DNA of 64,000 bases, taken from assembly GCF_900166655.1 (NCBI RefSeq), contig NZ_FVZB01000005.1, positions 186,001-250,000 of the forward strand, given 5' to 3'. Below the pieces are notes generated by a model. The model made no database searches, had not been told where the DNA came from, and worked only from the letters and a program-made list of their open reading frames with translations. Shown piece by piece: positions 8,263-16,752 of this stretch. Made by a program: the position numbers and the translations under genes. The stretch comes from Halobacillus hunanensis (lineage in GTDB: Bacteria; Bacillota; Bacilli; Bacillales; Halobacillaceae). Position 1 is the first letter of the stretch. Each line of letters starts with the position of its first letter.

Positions 8263-8760
8263 ATGGAGATTAAACAAGTGATGCCTGAAGATGCGGGGAA
8301 GTTAGTGGGATTAATTAAAGAAGTTGAAACAGAATCACGTTATATGCTGTATGAAGCAGGTGAAAGAAAGACTACGAAGGAACAAATGCATTCTCGAATA
8401 GTGGAGATGGAGAAGGCAGGAAATTCAATTATTTTTGCTGCCCATGAAAATGATCGGTTTATAGGGTATATCATGGCCATAAATAGCTCTGCCAGACGAC
8501 AGCAGCATTCTGTTCACTTGGTCATTGGAATTTTGAGTACAAATAGAGGCAAAGGTGTAGGAAATGAACTTTTCAAAACAATGGAGCAATGGGCGCTTGG
8601 ACAAAGGCTTCAACGGCTGGAATTGACAGTTGTGGTCAATAATGAGGCGGGGGTGGGCTTATATACAAAGAGGGGATTTGTAGTAGAAGGGAGGAAACGA
8701 AACTCTCTGTTCATTGACGGGAAATTTGTGGATGAGTATTACATGGCTAAACTTTTATAA
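8263..8760 (+). CDS. GNAT-family N-acetyltransferase
   Basis: 165-aa single-domain acetyl-CoA-dependent acetyltransferase. The acetyl-CoA site is the Q/RxxGxG/A loop TNRGKGVGNELFKTMEQWA (residues about 95-113). It is preceded by the beta-4 strand SVHLVIGIL and followed by LELTVVVNNEAGVGLYTKRGFVVEGRKRNS, which is typical of RimI-like members. The acceptor is unknown. The ribosome site is AAGGGAG. It is transcribed alone. Confidence 0.85.
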   Translation: MEIKQVMPEDAGKLVGLIKEVETESRYMLYEAGERKTTKEQMHSRIVEMEKAGNSIIFAAHENDRFIGYIMAINSSARRQQHSVHLVIGILSTNRGKGVGNELFKTMEQWALGQRLQRLELTVVVNNEAGVGLYTKRGFVVEGRKRNSLFIDGKFVDEYYMAKLL

Positions 8761-8810
8761 CTCCTCGTAGTAAGAACCTTTTGGAAAAGCATTACATAGT
8801 TAGAACTCAC

Positions 8811-8852
8811 TGCTTGAAAGTCCAGTCATTTTTAAACTGTGACTTTCAAGCA
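8811..8852. repeat. Perfect inverted repeat between convergent genes
   Basis: tgcttgaaagtc and gactttcaagca, 12-bp arms with an 18-nt spacer that holds a further cagt/actg pair. It lies between the convergent GNAT and PfpI genes. There is no T run on either strand, so it is at best a weak bidirectional terminator. Confidence 0.6.
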
Positions 8853-8858
8853 AATGAC

Positions 8859-9383
8859 CTAGGATTCAGCTAATAAATCAGCGAAAGCTTTTGCGTATGG
8901 CGGAAGATCCGGAGGACGGCGGGCAGAGATTATATGGCCATCTTTGACAACAGCCTCATCGTGCCATATTGCTCCGGCATTGACCATATCATCTTTAATT
9001 CCAGGCGTGCTGGTAACTTTGCGTCCTTCTAAAATACCAGCTGAAATCAGTACCCAGCCGGCATGGCATATTTCACCGATCGGTTTATGATGTTCATTCA
9101 TATGACGTACCATGTTAAGCACACTGTCATAACGGCGCAGTTTATCAGGTGACCAACCGCCTGGAACAAGAATGCCATCGTAATTTGCCGGATCAATCTC
9201 GTCAAAAGCATAGTCAGAAGATGCGGGCACCCCATATTTTCCTGAGTACACTTCACCTGCTTTCTCGCCAACAAGATGTACCGTTGCTCCTTCTTCTTGC
9301 AAGCGCAGCAGTGGATACCATAGTTCTAAATCTTCGAAGTCTTTACTTACGAGTTGAATAACTTTTTTTCCTTGTAAGCGCAT
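8859..9383 (-). CDS. DJ-1/PfpI family stress protein
   Basis: 174-aa glutamine-amidotransferase-like fold of the PfpI/YfkM group, usually linked to general stress and to glyoxal or protein damage repair. The nucleophile elbow is IGEICHAGWVLISAG with the reactive Cys (near residue 106). The acid before it is the Glu of the loop FEDLELWYP, and GILVPGGWSPDKLR forms the pocket. The ribosome site is GGAGG. It lies 59 bp after doxX on the same strand, so the two probably form an operon. Confidence 0.88.
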   Translation of the reverse strand: MRLQGKKVIQLVSKDFEDLELWYPLLRLQEEGATVHLVGEKAGEVYSGKYGVPASSDYAFDEIDPANYDGILVPGGWSPDKLRRYDSVLNMVRHMNEHHKPIGEICHAGWVLISAGILEGRKVTSTPGIKDDMVNAGAIWHDEAVVKDGHIISARRPPDLPPYAKAFADLLAES

Positions 9384-9442
9384 GTGGTGGCCTCCTTATC
9401 ATGTCATACTATAAGTGTATCAAACAGAATAAGCGGTTTCGA

Positions 9443-9814
9443 CTATTTTGATACAGCCAGCACCCACCAAATCAATAACGGCTGCAGAAATGGCCGAATC
9501 CAAAGAAGAACCAGACTTGTATCCTCGCTCCAGGGCGCGGGGATTCCATTTATGGCAGCATAAATATTAGCCGGAAGAACAGCGACGAGGAAAAGAGCTG
9601 TTGCGATTCCGGCTGCACGTCTGGATTGCGGAAAGATAAGCAGCAATGCAAGCAGCCATTCCGTATTACCTGTCATATAGACAATCTCAAGCTCGAGCGG
9701 TATAAAATCAGGAATCATTTGTGCATAGCCTTTATCATAAATAAAGTGAGTTACCCCTGCGATGAAAAGCCCTAAGGTAAAGAGGTATAAACCGAATTGC
9801 TTTAAAATCTTCAT
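9443..9814 (-). CDS. DoxX-family integral membrane protein
   Basis: 123-aa protein with four predicted transmembrane helices (about residues 5-24, 49-63, 68-88 and 103-121). It has the family features GVTHFI near the N-terminus and a helix-2 start TGNTEWLLALLLIFP. DoxX-like proteins are linked to redox and thiol stress, but the role here is unknown. First gene of the small doxX-pfpI stress operon. The ribosome site is GGAAGG. Confidence 0.8.
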   Translation of the reverse strand: MKILKQFGLYLFTLGLFIAGVTHFIYDKGYAQMIPDFIPLELEIVYMTGNTEWLLALLLIFPQSRRAAGIATALFLVAVLPANIYAAINGIPAPWSEDTSLVLLWIRPFLQPLLIWWVLAVSK

Positions 9815-10002
9815 ACCTTACCTTCCTTTCTAAAATAACCAGAAGTGAAACGTTTTCCCATTGAAGAACGTATAAATAAATGAAAAAAATATTAAAATAA
9901 GCAGAAGAGTTGATGTTATCTAATTAAAAATAGGTATAATAAAGTCTAAGTTTAGCATAATCTTATTTGAGTTGTGAATCTAGCAAAAAGGGAGTCGTGG
10001 TT

Positions 10003-10902
10003 ATGAAGAAACAAAGTCTGTTGTTCTTAGCATTCATGATGATCGTTAGTTTTATCATCCCAAAAGGAGTGTTCGCTTCTACAGGGAGTGAAGGAATAAA
10101 TGAAAAGCTGGGATTGCCGATCGTGGTTTATGGTGAAGCCCTGACGCAGTCGCAAAAGAGCAAAGTATCTGAGCTGCTTGAGGTAAATCAACATGAAAAA
10201 GTGGACGAGTTTACCGTTACAGGCCAGGATATTGCAAACTATATTGGGGGAAACCCTAATTCAAATATGTATTCCTCTGTTAAAATTATACACCAGGATA
10301 ATGGCACAGGGCTAAATATTGAAATCGTAACACCAGATCATATCACGGAAGTAACGAAGGAAATGTACGCAAATGCTCTATTGACAGCAGGTGTGGAGAA
10401 TGCAGATGTATTTGTTGCTTCTTCTGTTAAAGTTAGCGGACATTCTGCCTTAACGGGTATTTACAAAGCTTACGATGCTAAGGGAGTCCAACTTGATAAG
10501 GAACGCATGGAAGTGGCCAGCGAAGAACTGGATGTAGCAACTTCTATAAGCAAAGAATCAGGTATTGACCAGGCACAAGTCAGTAAATTATTGACGGAAA
10601 TTAAAAAATCGATTGCCGAACAAAATCCTGCTACTAAAGAAGAGGTCGAGCAAATTGTGCAGGAACAGCTGCAGAATTTAAATATTGAACTAAGTCCTGA
10701 GGACCGCCAGCGACTTGTTGATCTCTTTGAACAAATGCGTAATTTGAATATTAACTTTGATCAAGTGAAGGACCAGCTTGATGAACTAGCAGGCGGCATT
10801 CAAGACTTAGTGAATGATGAGGGGTTCTGGAACAGCCTTACATCAGCTGTACGGAGTTTTTTCCAATCATTAGCTGATTTCATTCGCTCAGTTGTAAGTT
10901 AA
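10003..10902 (+). CDS. ypuA: Secreted DUF1002 protein (YpuA-like)
   Basis: 299-aa exported protein of unknown function resembling B. subtilis YpuA. Signal peptide: MKKQSLLFLAFMMIVSFIIP followed by KGVFAST, with cleavage likely after VFA. The body starts with LGLPIVVYGEALTQSQK and contains ITEVTKEMYANALLTAGVENADVFVASSVKVSGHSALTGIYKAY (split here for naming: residues about 117-160), the conserved DUF1002 core. The C-terminal half is a long acidic amphipathic helix region. The AAAAGGGAG site at 9986-9994 favours the ATG at 10003 over an upstream start at 9967. Convergent with the HTH-TPR regulator. Confidence 0.85.
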   Translation: MKKQSLLFLAFMMIVSFIIPKGVFASTGSEGINEKLGLPIVVYGEALTQSQKSKVSELLEVNQHEKVDEFTVTGQDIANYIGGNPNSNMYSSVKIIHQDNGTGLNIEIVTPDHITEVTKEMYANALLTAGVENADVFVASSVKVSGHSALTGIYKAYDAKGVQLDKERMEVASEELDVATSISKESGIDQAQVSKLLTEIKKSIAEQNPATKEEVEQIVQEQLQNLNIELSPEDRQRLVDLFEQMRNLNINFDQVKDQLDELAGGIQDLVNDEGFWNSLTSAVRSFFQSLADFIRSVVS

Positions 10903-10924
10903 TTAGCATTTATTCCAGTTTGCA

Positions 10925-10963
10925 CCACCTCAGGTCATCCAATATTTGGAATGTCCGAGGTGG
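10925..10963. repeat. Dispersed palindrome, copy 1 (right arm degenerate)
   Basis: Left arm CCACCTCAGGTCATCCA is intact; the right arm TGGAATGTCCGAGGTGG carries changes. It supplies the TGA stop codon of the regulator gene on the minus strand and lies between convergent genes. Confidence 0.8.
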
Positions 10964-12215
10964 CTTTTATGTGGGCGATGTAGCAGTCGGCGGCGCGCTT
11001 GTATTTTCCTAACTGATAGAAGTGATCGCCAAGCTTTTGATAGAGTGTTTCTAACGGTTCTTTATCTGTTCCTTGTTCAAAGTAAGCAATACAGCTTTCT
11101 AGTCCTTGCTCGTAGCGGATTTGATCTCCTGTTTGTCGATAGTAATCAAGAAAGGACTCGAGCAGATAGTAGTGGTCGATATCATTTCTAATCTCATCTT
11201 TAGCTGTATTAAAAACCCTTTGAGCTTGCGTCAAATCTCCTTCCTGTAAATAAGACTTACACAAGGAATGATAAGAAATTTGTTTATTTGCAGTCTCTCC
11301 TTCTAGTTCCTTCAGTTTAAGGGCGCGTTCTAAGAAGGAACAGGCTTTTTTGTTTTGCCCCAAATTCCTCATCACCACCCCCTTATTATGGAGAATCTGT
11401 GCGAGCAGATATCGGTTCTCGTCTTTCTCAGACTGCTCCTGGGCTTGTCCCAAAAAGTTCATAGCCTCTTCAAATTGTTTTTGATTAAGATAGATGATCC
11501 CGAGTAAGTTCAAGATCATGCTCACATCTTCTGTTTGATTTAGACTTTCATAGTATGTTTGTACCTCTTTACAATAATCTATCGCCATCTGGTAGTCCTC
11601 GAGCGCATTTGATAAAACGGCCCGATTATAAGTAAGAGCTGCCTTGATAGGAAGAGGACTTTTGGCAAGGGAAAAGTCCTGATAGTGACGCAAACTGGTT
11701 TGGAAATCAGCTTGTTGATAGGTTCTGATACCCTGACAGTAATGATAGGCATTTCTCACATAAGGAGGTAAATCTTTAAGAGCATATTTGTGAAGATAGG
11801 CTTGAATATACCGGTCGTACACCATTTTTGCTTTCTTAGCCATACGTGATTTGCAATAGTAGCTGCATTTTAACAAAAGAAAGTACATTTCCTGATAAAC
11901 ATGGGATAAATATTCATAATAATTCTCATCTATGGCTTCAATAAGGGGGCCAGCCCTATCTAAATCGGTAATAATAAACAGTTGTAACTGGTTGAGAACG
12001 TGACGTACTTCATGGTCTTCTGCTTCATATTTAGTGAAAAAGGATTCCGGCAGGCCTAATGCTTTAGAAATGACTTGCAAAGTGTTCACACCTGGCCTCC
12101 GATGTCCATTTTCTATTTTACTAAGATGGGCCGTAGATAGATATTCTCCGCCAAGCTGCTGTAAGGTCATATTATGTAACTTACGATAGATGGAAATTCT
12201 CCTGCCAATATCCAT
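10935..12215 (-). CDS. HTH-TPR transcription regulator of RRNPP type
   Basis: 426-aa cytoplasmic regulator. N-terminal XRE-type HTH, residues about 5-60: IGRRISIYRKLHNMTLQQLG, then YLSTAHLSKIENGHRRPG. It is followed by about 340 residues of TPR-like helical pairs, for example ILNLLGIIYLNQKQFEEAM and ILHNKGVVMRNLGQNKKACS. This is the layout and length of NprR/PlcR-type quorum-sensing regulators, which bind a short secreted peptide (known family). No peptide gene is visible: the 3' side overlaps a repeat and the convergent ypuA gene, and nothing with a signal peptide appears in 12216-12446. So it is an orphan, or not peptide-controlled. The ribosome site is AAGGAGGTG. Confidence 0.8.
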   Translation of the reverse strand: MDIGRRISIYRKLHNMTLQQLGGEYLSTAHLSKIENGHRRPGVNTLQVISKALGLPESFFTKYEAEDHEVRHVLNQLQLFIITDLDRAGPLIEAIDENYYEYLSHVYQEMYFLLLKCSYYCKSRMAKKAKMVYDRYIQAYLHKYALKDLPPYVRNAYHYCQGIRTYQQADFQTSLRHYQDFSLAKSPLPIKAALTYNRAVLSNALEDYQMAIDYCKEVQTYYESLNQTEDVSMILNLLGIIYLNQKQFEEAMNFLGQAQEQSEKDENRYLLAQILHNKGVVMRNLGQNKKACSFLERALKLKELEGETANKQISYHSLCKSYLQEGDLTQAQRVFNTAKDEIRNDIDHYYLLESFLDYYRQTGDQIRYEQGLESCIAYFEQGTDKEPLETLYQKLGDHFYQLGKYKRAADCYIAHIKATSDIPNIG

Positions 12216-12399
12216 AGTCCTACACCTCCTTGAAAAAAATCCCTATCTCTATCATACAGGAATCGACAAGTTGAGAATAGGTCTAAAGTTACACAAAAAT
12301 GGAACAGCTGTAAAATCATAAGTGTTTCTTAATTTTCAGCTGTATTTTTTAATATTCATTTGCTTTTTTGTCCTTTGATAATAGTTCAATAAAAAGATT

Positions 12400-12425
12400 T
12401 GAAAATATATGAAGTATAGTACGAT
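12400..12425 (+). promoter_or_regulatory. ECF-type promoter of the orphan sigma gene
   Basis: TGAAAA (12400-12405), 16 nt, CGAT (12422-12425), 54 bp before the sigma start. It matches the ECF pattern TGAAAC-N16-CGTC closely, which suggests autoregulation. Confidence 0.55.
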
Positions 12426-12479
12426 TAGATTATATAAAAACAACGAATGAGTGCAGGGTACACAATGGAGTGGGGCAAA

Positions 12480-13013
12480 ATGATAAATGATAAAGAGATA
12501 GTGCTGACAGAAGTCATGAACCATGAATATTCAACGTTACTGCGTACGGCGCAGTCCTATGTGAAAGATGTGATGATAGCTGAGGATATGGTTCAGGAGG
12601 CATTCTTGAAAGCATATGAAAAATTCGATTCTTTTCAGCAGGGAAATAGTCTTCGGGCCTGGGTATTTAGAATAATGATCAATCAATGCAAAGATTATCT
12701 TCGCAGCTACACCTATCGAAAAGTTTCCCCGTGGGAGGACCAATGGCTGCATGTTGTACAGGCAGACCAGCAGAATCCGCTGGCCATCATGGTTGAAAAG
12801 GAAGATAATGAGATGATTCATGAAGCAATCGGATTATTGCAGCCAAATTATCATGAAGCAGTACAACTTTACTATTTTAAAGAATTATCTGTTAAACAAA
12901 TGTCCTCAGCCCTTCATATGAATGAGAACACGTTAAAGACACGGATGAAACGGGCTCGTGATCACCTAGGGCAGTGTCTGAGTACTCATAAAGAAAAAGT
13001 TTATTCTGCCTGA
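12480..13013 (+). CDS. ECF RNA polymerase sigma factor without linked anti-sigma
   Basis: 177-aa sigma-70 family factor with only regions 2 and 4. Region 2 shows AQSYVKDVMIAEDMVQEAFL and the -10 recognition helix around SLRAWVFRIMINQCKDYLR. Region 4 is QLYYFKELSVKQMSSALHMN followed by ENTLKTRMKRARDHL. The GGAG at 12467-12470 selects the ATG at 12480 over an upstream ATG at 12447. A strong terminator follows 16 bp after the stop, so there is no co-transcribed anti-sigma gene. An ECF-like promoter sits upstream. Control would need an unlinked anti-sigma factor or simple transcriptional control. Confidence 0.9.
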   Translation: MINDKEIVLTEVMNHEYSTLLRTAQSYVKDVMIAEDMVQEAFLKAYEKFDSFQQGNSLRAWVFRIMINQCKDYLRSYTYRKVSPWEDQWLHVVQADQQNPLAIMVEKEDNEMIHEAIGLLQPNYHEAVQLYYFKELSVKQMSSALHMNENTLKTRMKRARDHLGQCLSTHKEKVYSA

Positions 13014-13028
13014 AGGGCTGTGTATAAG

Positions 13029-13070
13029 AAAAAAGCTGAGTACCTGTAGATTCAGGTACTCAGCTTTTTT
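13029..13070 (+). terminator. Rho-independent terminator
   Basis: aaaaaagctgagtacctg / caggtactcagctttttt, an 18-bp perfect stem ending in T6. Confidence 0.95.
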
Positions 13071-13071
13071 A

Positions 13072-13176
13072 TAGGCTGGAACAGAACAAACTTTTTAAGT
13101 GAAAAGACGAACGATTTGCTTTGGCAGCGGGTTATATGCACAAATTGTAGTTTCATTTGGTAAAGTCCCAGCCTCG
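13072..13176. repeat. Internally deleted copy of the GAGGCTGGGACA element
   Basis: Begins taggctggaaca and ends gtcccagcctc. It holds two blocks found, in inverted orientation, near the two ends of the 249-bp element at 63382-63630: aaaagacgaacg, and gcagcgggttatatgcac with a related continuation. The central GC-rich block is absent. The rest of the gap up to 13248 holds only a small cggttttaaccg palindrome. Confidence 0.65.
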
Positions 13177-13248
13177 TTCTATTGAACATCCTCTATCATC
13201 GGTTTTAACCGAACTTTTTCTGGCATGTCGTGCGCCGACGCTGCTGTT

Positions 13249-13833
13249 CTAATTAGCGACAATCTTGACGTCTTCAACAATTTGTTCAAAAGGAACTTCA
13301 CTTGCACCTCGATAATACTTTACAACTTTCCCCTCTTGATTAACTAAGAAAAACTGAGATCCGTGGGCCACTTGATCAGCACCTTCCGGCTTATCAGCAA
13401 TTGTATGGAAGCTTTCTTTAGCAAATGATTCAATTTTATCTTGCGTGTAACCCGTCACAAATGTCCAATTGTTAAAATCAGCTCCTTGAGCAGAAGCAAA
13501 TTTTTTCAGCTTTTCCGGTGTGTCTACTTTAGGATCGACACTGAATGATACGATTTCGGCTTCGATCCCTTCTTCTTTAAGCATATCTTGAATTTTAGCC
13601 ATATTTCGGGTCATAGGCGGACAAACCGTCGTACAGGAGGTGAAGATAAAATCAGCGAGCTACACTTTTCCTTCCATCTCATCAATCGAAAATTGCTCAT
13701 TATTCTGGGTGGTGGCCTGGAGACTGCCAGTTTCCCAATTTAACGGCTCTTCTAGTTCTTTGGTACCGCAGCTGGCTAGTATAAGGGCAACAGTAACAAG
13801 TAATATAGGGATAATTAAACGTTTATGATTCAT
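13249..13833 (-). pseudogene. Sco1/SenC copper lipoprotein with in-frame TAG
   Basis: Sco proteins deliver copper to the CuA site of cytochrome c oxidase. The full frame from ATG 13833 to the stop at 13249 would give 194 aa, the size of B. subtilis Sco (YpmQ). It begins with a lipoprotein signal (LLVTVALILASC), then GTKELEEPLNWETGSLQ, the copper motif TSCTTVCPPMT (CxxxC) and a C-terminal thioredoxin-like half ending EQIVEDVKIVAN. It is interrupted at 13662-13660 by TAG in the context EGKV-stop-LADFIFTSC, where homologs have Trp (TGG). Only one base differs; everything else is intact. It is a recent nonsense mutation, a sequencing error, or a read-through site. Confidence 0.85.
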
Positions 13834-14031
13834 GAAGGCACCCTTTCTTCCTTGGTTTCTATACATCAGTTTACGACTCTGTAATAGTCAGGTCAATTTT
13901 ATGAGAGATATATTTAGGCATGTCCTTATCAAACGTCAAAAAATATTCACAAAGTTGTGGATGGAACTCTACATAATTCAGAACGTTTCAGGGGAGAATA
14001 AAGATCTAAGAAATGTCAGTGAGGGATGCTT

Positions 14032-14814
14032 ATGCCTTATTTTACAAACCAATTTGGGCAAAGATTGTTTTATGAAGATACAGGGGAGGGAGAAGTGCTT
14101 CTGTTCCTCCATCCACCGGGGATGGGAAGAAAAGTGTTCATACAGCAGCATGACCTCGCCAATCATTATCGGTTGATTCTGCCTGATTTGAGCGGCCATG
14201 GAGATTCAGATACGACTGATCTTTCCCCCAGCCTTGAAGATTTTGCGGAGGAAATTAAACAATTAATCGATGTTTTACAAATTAATCAGGTCATTCTTGT
14301 TGGTTATTCAGCTGGAGGAGCCGTAGCTCAATATTTTGCCCTTCAATATCCAACTAATGTTAAAGCGCTTATCTTGTCAGGTGCTTTTCCTTACGTCGAT
14401 ACGTTCTTTTTGCGCTTTGAATTCAGCATGGGGATGAGGTGGGTGAAAAGAAGTCCTCAGACCCTTGCCATGCTATTAGGAAAATCCCATTTTAGAAGAC
14501 CAGAATACAAACAAGAACTTCGTGATCACATGAATAAATCAGATCCGAAGGTTTGGTATGAGTTTTATAAGCAGGCCTTTAATCATGACTGCCGCCATAA
14601 TCTAGAGCAATTAAAGATGCCAATATTATTAATGTACGGGGAGAGGGCAGTCTGGATTAATCACCACGCAAAGTTTTACCGTGCGTGTCCGGATGCTACT
14701 TTAGTTGTTGTTGATCGTGCTTTGCACCAGCTTCCAGCCACTCACTGGCCAACCTTTAATCAGTCCATTATCGATTTCATCGAACGTAAAATAGAAAAAG
14801 GAACAGCCAAGTGA
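14032..14814 (+). CDS. Alpha/beta hydrolase
   Basis: 260-aa soluble serine hydrolase. The oxyanion loop is LFLHPPGMGRK, the nucleophile elbow GYSAGG (VILVGYSAGGAVAQYFALQY), the acid region LLMYGERAVW and the catalytic His in ALHQLPATHWP. Substrate unknown; the fold covers esterases, peroxidases and C-C hydrolases. The GAGGG at 14021-14025 selects ATG 14032 over ATG 14026. The gene ends inside a hairpin shared with the convergent neighbour. Confidence 0.85.
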   Translation: MPYFTNQFGQRLFYEDTGEGEVLLFLHPPGMGRKVFIQQHDLANHYRLILPDLSGHGDSDTTDLSPSLEDFAEEIKQLIDVLQINQVILVGYSAGGAVAQYFALQYPTNVKALILSGAFPYVDTFFLRFEFSMGMRWVKRSPQTLAMLLGKSHFRRPEYKQELRDHMNKSDPKVWYEFYKQAFNHDCRHNLEQLKMPILLMYGERAVWINHHAKFYRACPDATLVVVDRALHQLPATHWPTFNQSIIDFIERKIEKGTAK

Positions 14815-14831
14815 TCTCTGTCACTTGGCTG
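14804..14831. terminator. Shared hairpin holding both stop codons of a convergent pair
   Basis: cagccaagtga / tcacttggctg, an 11-bp perfect stem with a 6-nt loop. The TGA stop of the plus gene and the TGA stop of the minus gene are the two innermost triplets of the arms. There is no T run, so terminator strength is doubtful. Confidence 0.6.
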
Positions 14832-16251
14832 TCTTCAGTTCAAAAGTGAACTCATGGTTGATGCTCTTACTGATGCCGGCATGTTCTACAGTAAAGGTTA
14901 ATTCCTCGGCACCCATAATGGAGTAGGCAGAAACCCAGATATGCAGTGATTCCTGATCAGGAGAAAAAACATGGACCTCGTCTGTGCTGCCTTGATCGTT
15001 TTCTACTGTAACTGGTTTTTGGGTATGGTCGTTTCCCATAATGAGGCTGTTGTGTGGAGCAAGAGAAATGGCCTGGTCCTTTAGCTTCGGTTTAAATGTT
15101 AGAATGAATTTTGATTGGTCAGGAAGTTGATAAATTTTCTTTTTTAAATAGACATCCGTGTTATACAAGGCTGCTACTTTTTGATGAACATCGACTACTT
15201 TGCCTCTACTGTTTTTCCCTATGTTTTCTTTGAAATCAGTGACATCTACTTTGAACGAATAACCCTGGTCTGATTGTAGGCCAACTTGTTCAAGCTGGAA
15301 AGTTAAGGAGTCGGGGATTTTCTCAAATGGAGAGAATTCAGCCACGTACAGTTCCTGATTCTTCCCGTAAGGTGCTAGATACCTTACCTCTTTTTCTTCC
15401 CCGTAGTTTGACTTGATGGACGCTTGAAAATAGTTGGTAATCGGCAAGGACTGGTGGCTCATGTCTAAGATGATTCGACTATCCGTCAACCCCACTTTTG
15501 CTTTTTTTAGCTCGACAGTAAGCCCGTCCTTCTGATAGGTTTGATGCAACTTTGCTGTCTTTAAAATGCTATCTCCAGGTTCATAGGTGAAATGGATGGG
15601 CGCTGCCTCTGTCTTATAGCGGTCCCCGTTTACTTCTACATGGAGCGCGGTAAGCACTGTTTGATCAAAGGGTACCCCTCTCCTGTTTCGGAAAGAAGTG
15701 TTATTTTTCAGCCGAATGGTCGGGATCGTTGCAAAGGTGTACAGTTTTCCGTTATAGGCGATCGAGTCTCCAGGATCAGCGAAAGCTACTTGCAGAGATT
15801 GTGTAGGAATGTTCCCGTCTAAAGCCTCCAATTCAATATCGGAAATAGTCACTGGAGATTTTTCTTCGTCCTTTTTATGATCATAATCCTCAACTAAACT
15901 AAGGTCGTAACTGTAATAGATAAAAATACGATTTCTTGTGTACCATACATCATTTAAAAACAAACTTCCTTTATGTTCAGGGATTGAATATTCCTGATTC
16001 GGCGAGGAGACGATTTCAAGCGTTGCAGCTTTCGTTATCCCCGGTGTGAGTGTTTCATAAAATTGACTAACTTCAGCTTTGCTCTTGGCGGTCTTTATGT
16101 CATCGGGAAGATTCTTGTGGGTCATGGAAGATAACGTTTCCTGGGTAAGACTTGGTTTTGTCCCTTCATCCATAGATAACTGGACAGCAACAGCGAAGGT
16201 AATGAGGAGAATGGCAATTCCACCCCATTTTAATAGTTGTTTGTTTTTCAT
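14821..16251 (-). CDS. Unknown membrane-anchored extracellular protein
   Basis: 476-aa protein with an N-terminal signal anchor (residues about 8-25, WGGIAILLITFAVAVQLS). It then has a long beta-rich extracellular part without cysteines, with segments such as LFLNDVWYTRNRIFIYYSYD, IHFTYEPGDSILKTAKLHQT and SFKVDVTDFKENIGKN. The layout resembles DUF4179/DUF5643-type stress or anti-sigma-linked surface proteins, but I cannot assign a family. There is no adjacent sigma factor on the same strand. Promoter and role unknown; upstream 16252-16405 has no gene. Confidence 0.75.
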   Translation of the reverse strand: MKNKQLLKWGGIAILLITFAVAVQLSMDEGTKPSLTQETLSSMTHKNLPDDIKTAKSKAEVSQFYETLTPGITKAATLEIVSSPNQEYSIPEHKGSLFLNDVWYTRNRIFIYYSYDLSLVEDYDHKKDEEKSPVTISDIELEALDGNIPTQSLQVAFADPGDSIAYNGKLYTFATIPTIRLKNNTSFRNRRGVPFDQTVLTALHVEVNGDRYKTEAAPIHFTYEPGDSILKTAKLHQTYQKDGLTVELKKAKVGLTDSRIILDMSHQSLPITNYFQASIKSNYGEEKEVRYLAPYGKNQELYVAEFSPFEKIPDSLTFQLEQVGLQSDQGYSFKVDVTDFKENIGKNSRGKVVDVHQKVAALYNTDVYLKKKIYQLPDQSKFILTFKPKLKDQAISLAPHNSLIMGNDHTQKPVTVENDQGSTDEVHVFSPDQESLHIWVSAYSIMGAEELTFTVEHAGISKSINHEFTFELKTAK

Positions 16252-16404
16252 AAAAGCAGACCCTTTCTTTACCCCACACGAACTAAGTCAAATTTCTTTT
16301 GTCGTGTCTACCGGGGTCGCTTGCGCTATTGTTCTTATAAAATAGTTAGTGTCTATATAGTAACAAAATAGTTTGAAAATTGAATAGGTTGTCTGCCCAT
16401 AAAA

Positions 16405-16437
16405 ATAAGCTTTGTCTCAAGGTTGGAGACAAAGCTT
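16405..16437 (-). terminator. Terminator of the small acidic protein gene
   Basis: aagctttgtctc / gagacaaagctt with a short loop. On the minus strand it is followed by ATTTTTA. It overlaps the stop codon of the 58-aa gene. Confidence 0.85.
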
Positions 16438-16612
16438 ACTTCGTATCATCATCTGAATAATGTTCAAACATGGCATCTGATTCTTGTTCGTTTTCAATAT
16501 CCTTTTCTTCATGCTTATGGTCGAAGGCATCTTTAAGTTTTGACCGCTTTCTAAAAGAATTGGCTAGTTCATTTGTGACATGCTCTTTTTCTTCACGTTT
16601 TTTATCATCCAT
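16436..16612 (-). CDS. 58-aa acidic hydrophilic protein
   Basis: Reads MDDKKREEKEHVTNELANSF, then a charged middle with many Lys, Asp, Glu and His, ending EHYSDDDTK. No membrane segment and no family known. It has an AAAGGAGA ribosome site 8 nt before the ATG and a terminator that overlaps its stop codon, so it is a real transcription unit. Confidence 0.7.
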   Translation of the reverse strand: MDDKKREEKEHVTNELANSFRKRSKLKDAFDHKHEEKDIENEQESDAMFEHYSDDDTK

Positions 16613-16752
16613 TGGTAAAATCTCCTTTCCTTATTCTTCTTATTCCCTTCATCCGGATTGCTGTAAACCTTTGCTTAACGTTTATGAAAAGATTCCGATA
16701 GTAAAAGTAGAGTGAGTGATGAAGTGATCCTAAGTAAAGTAGGTGTAGGAAA

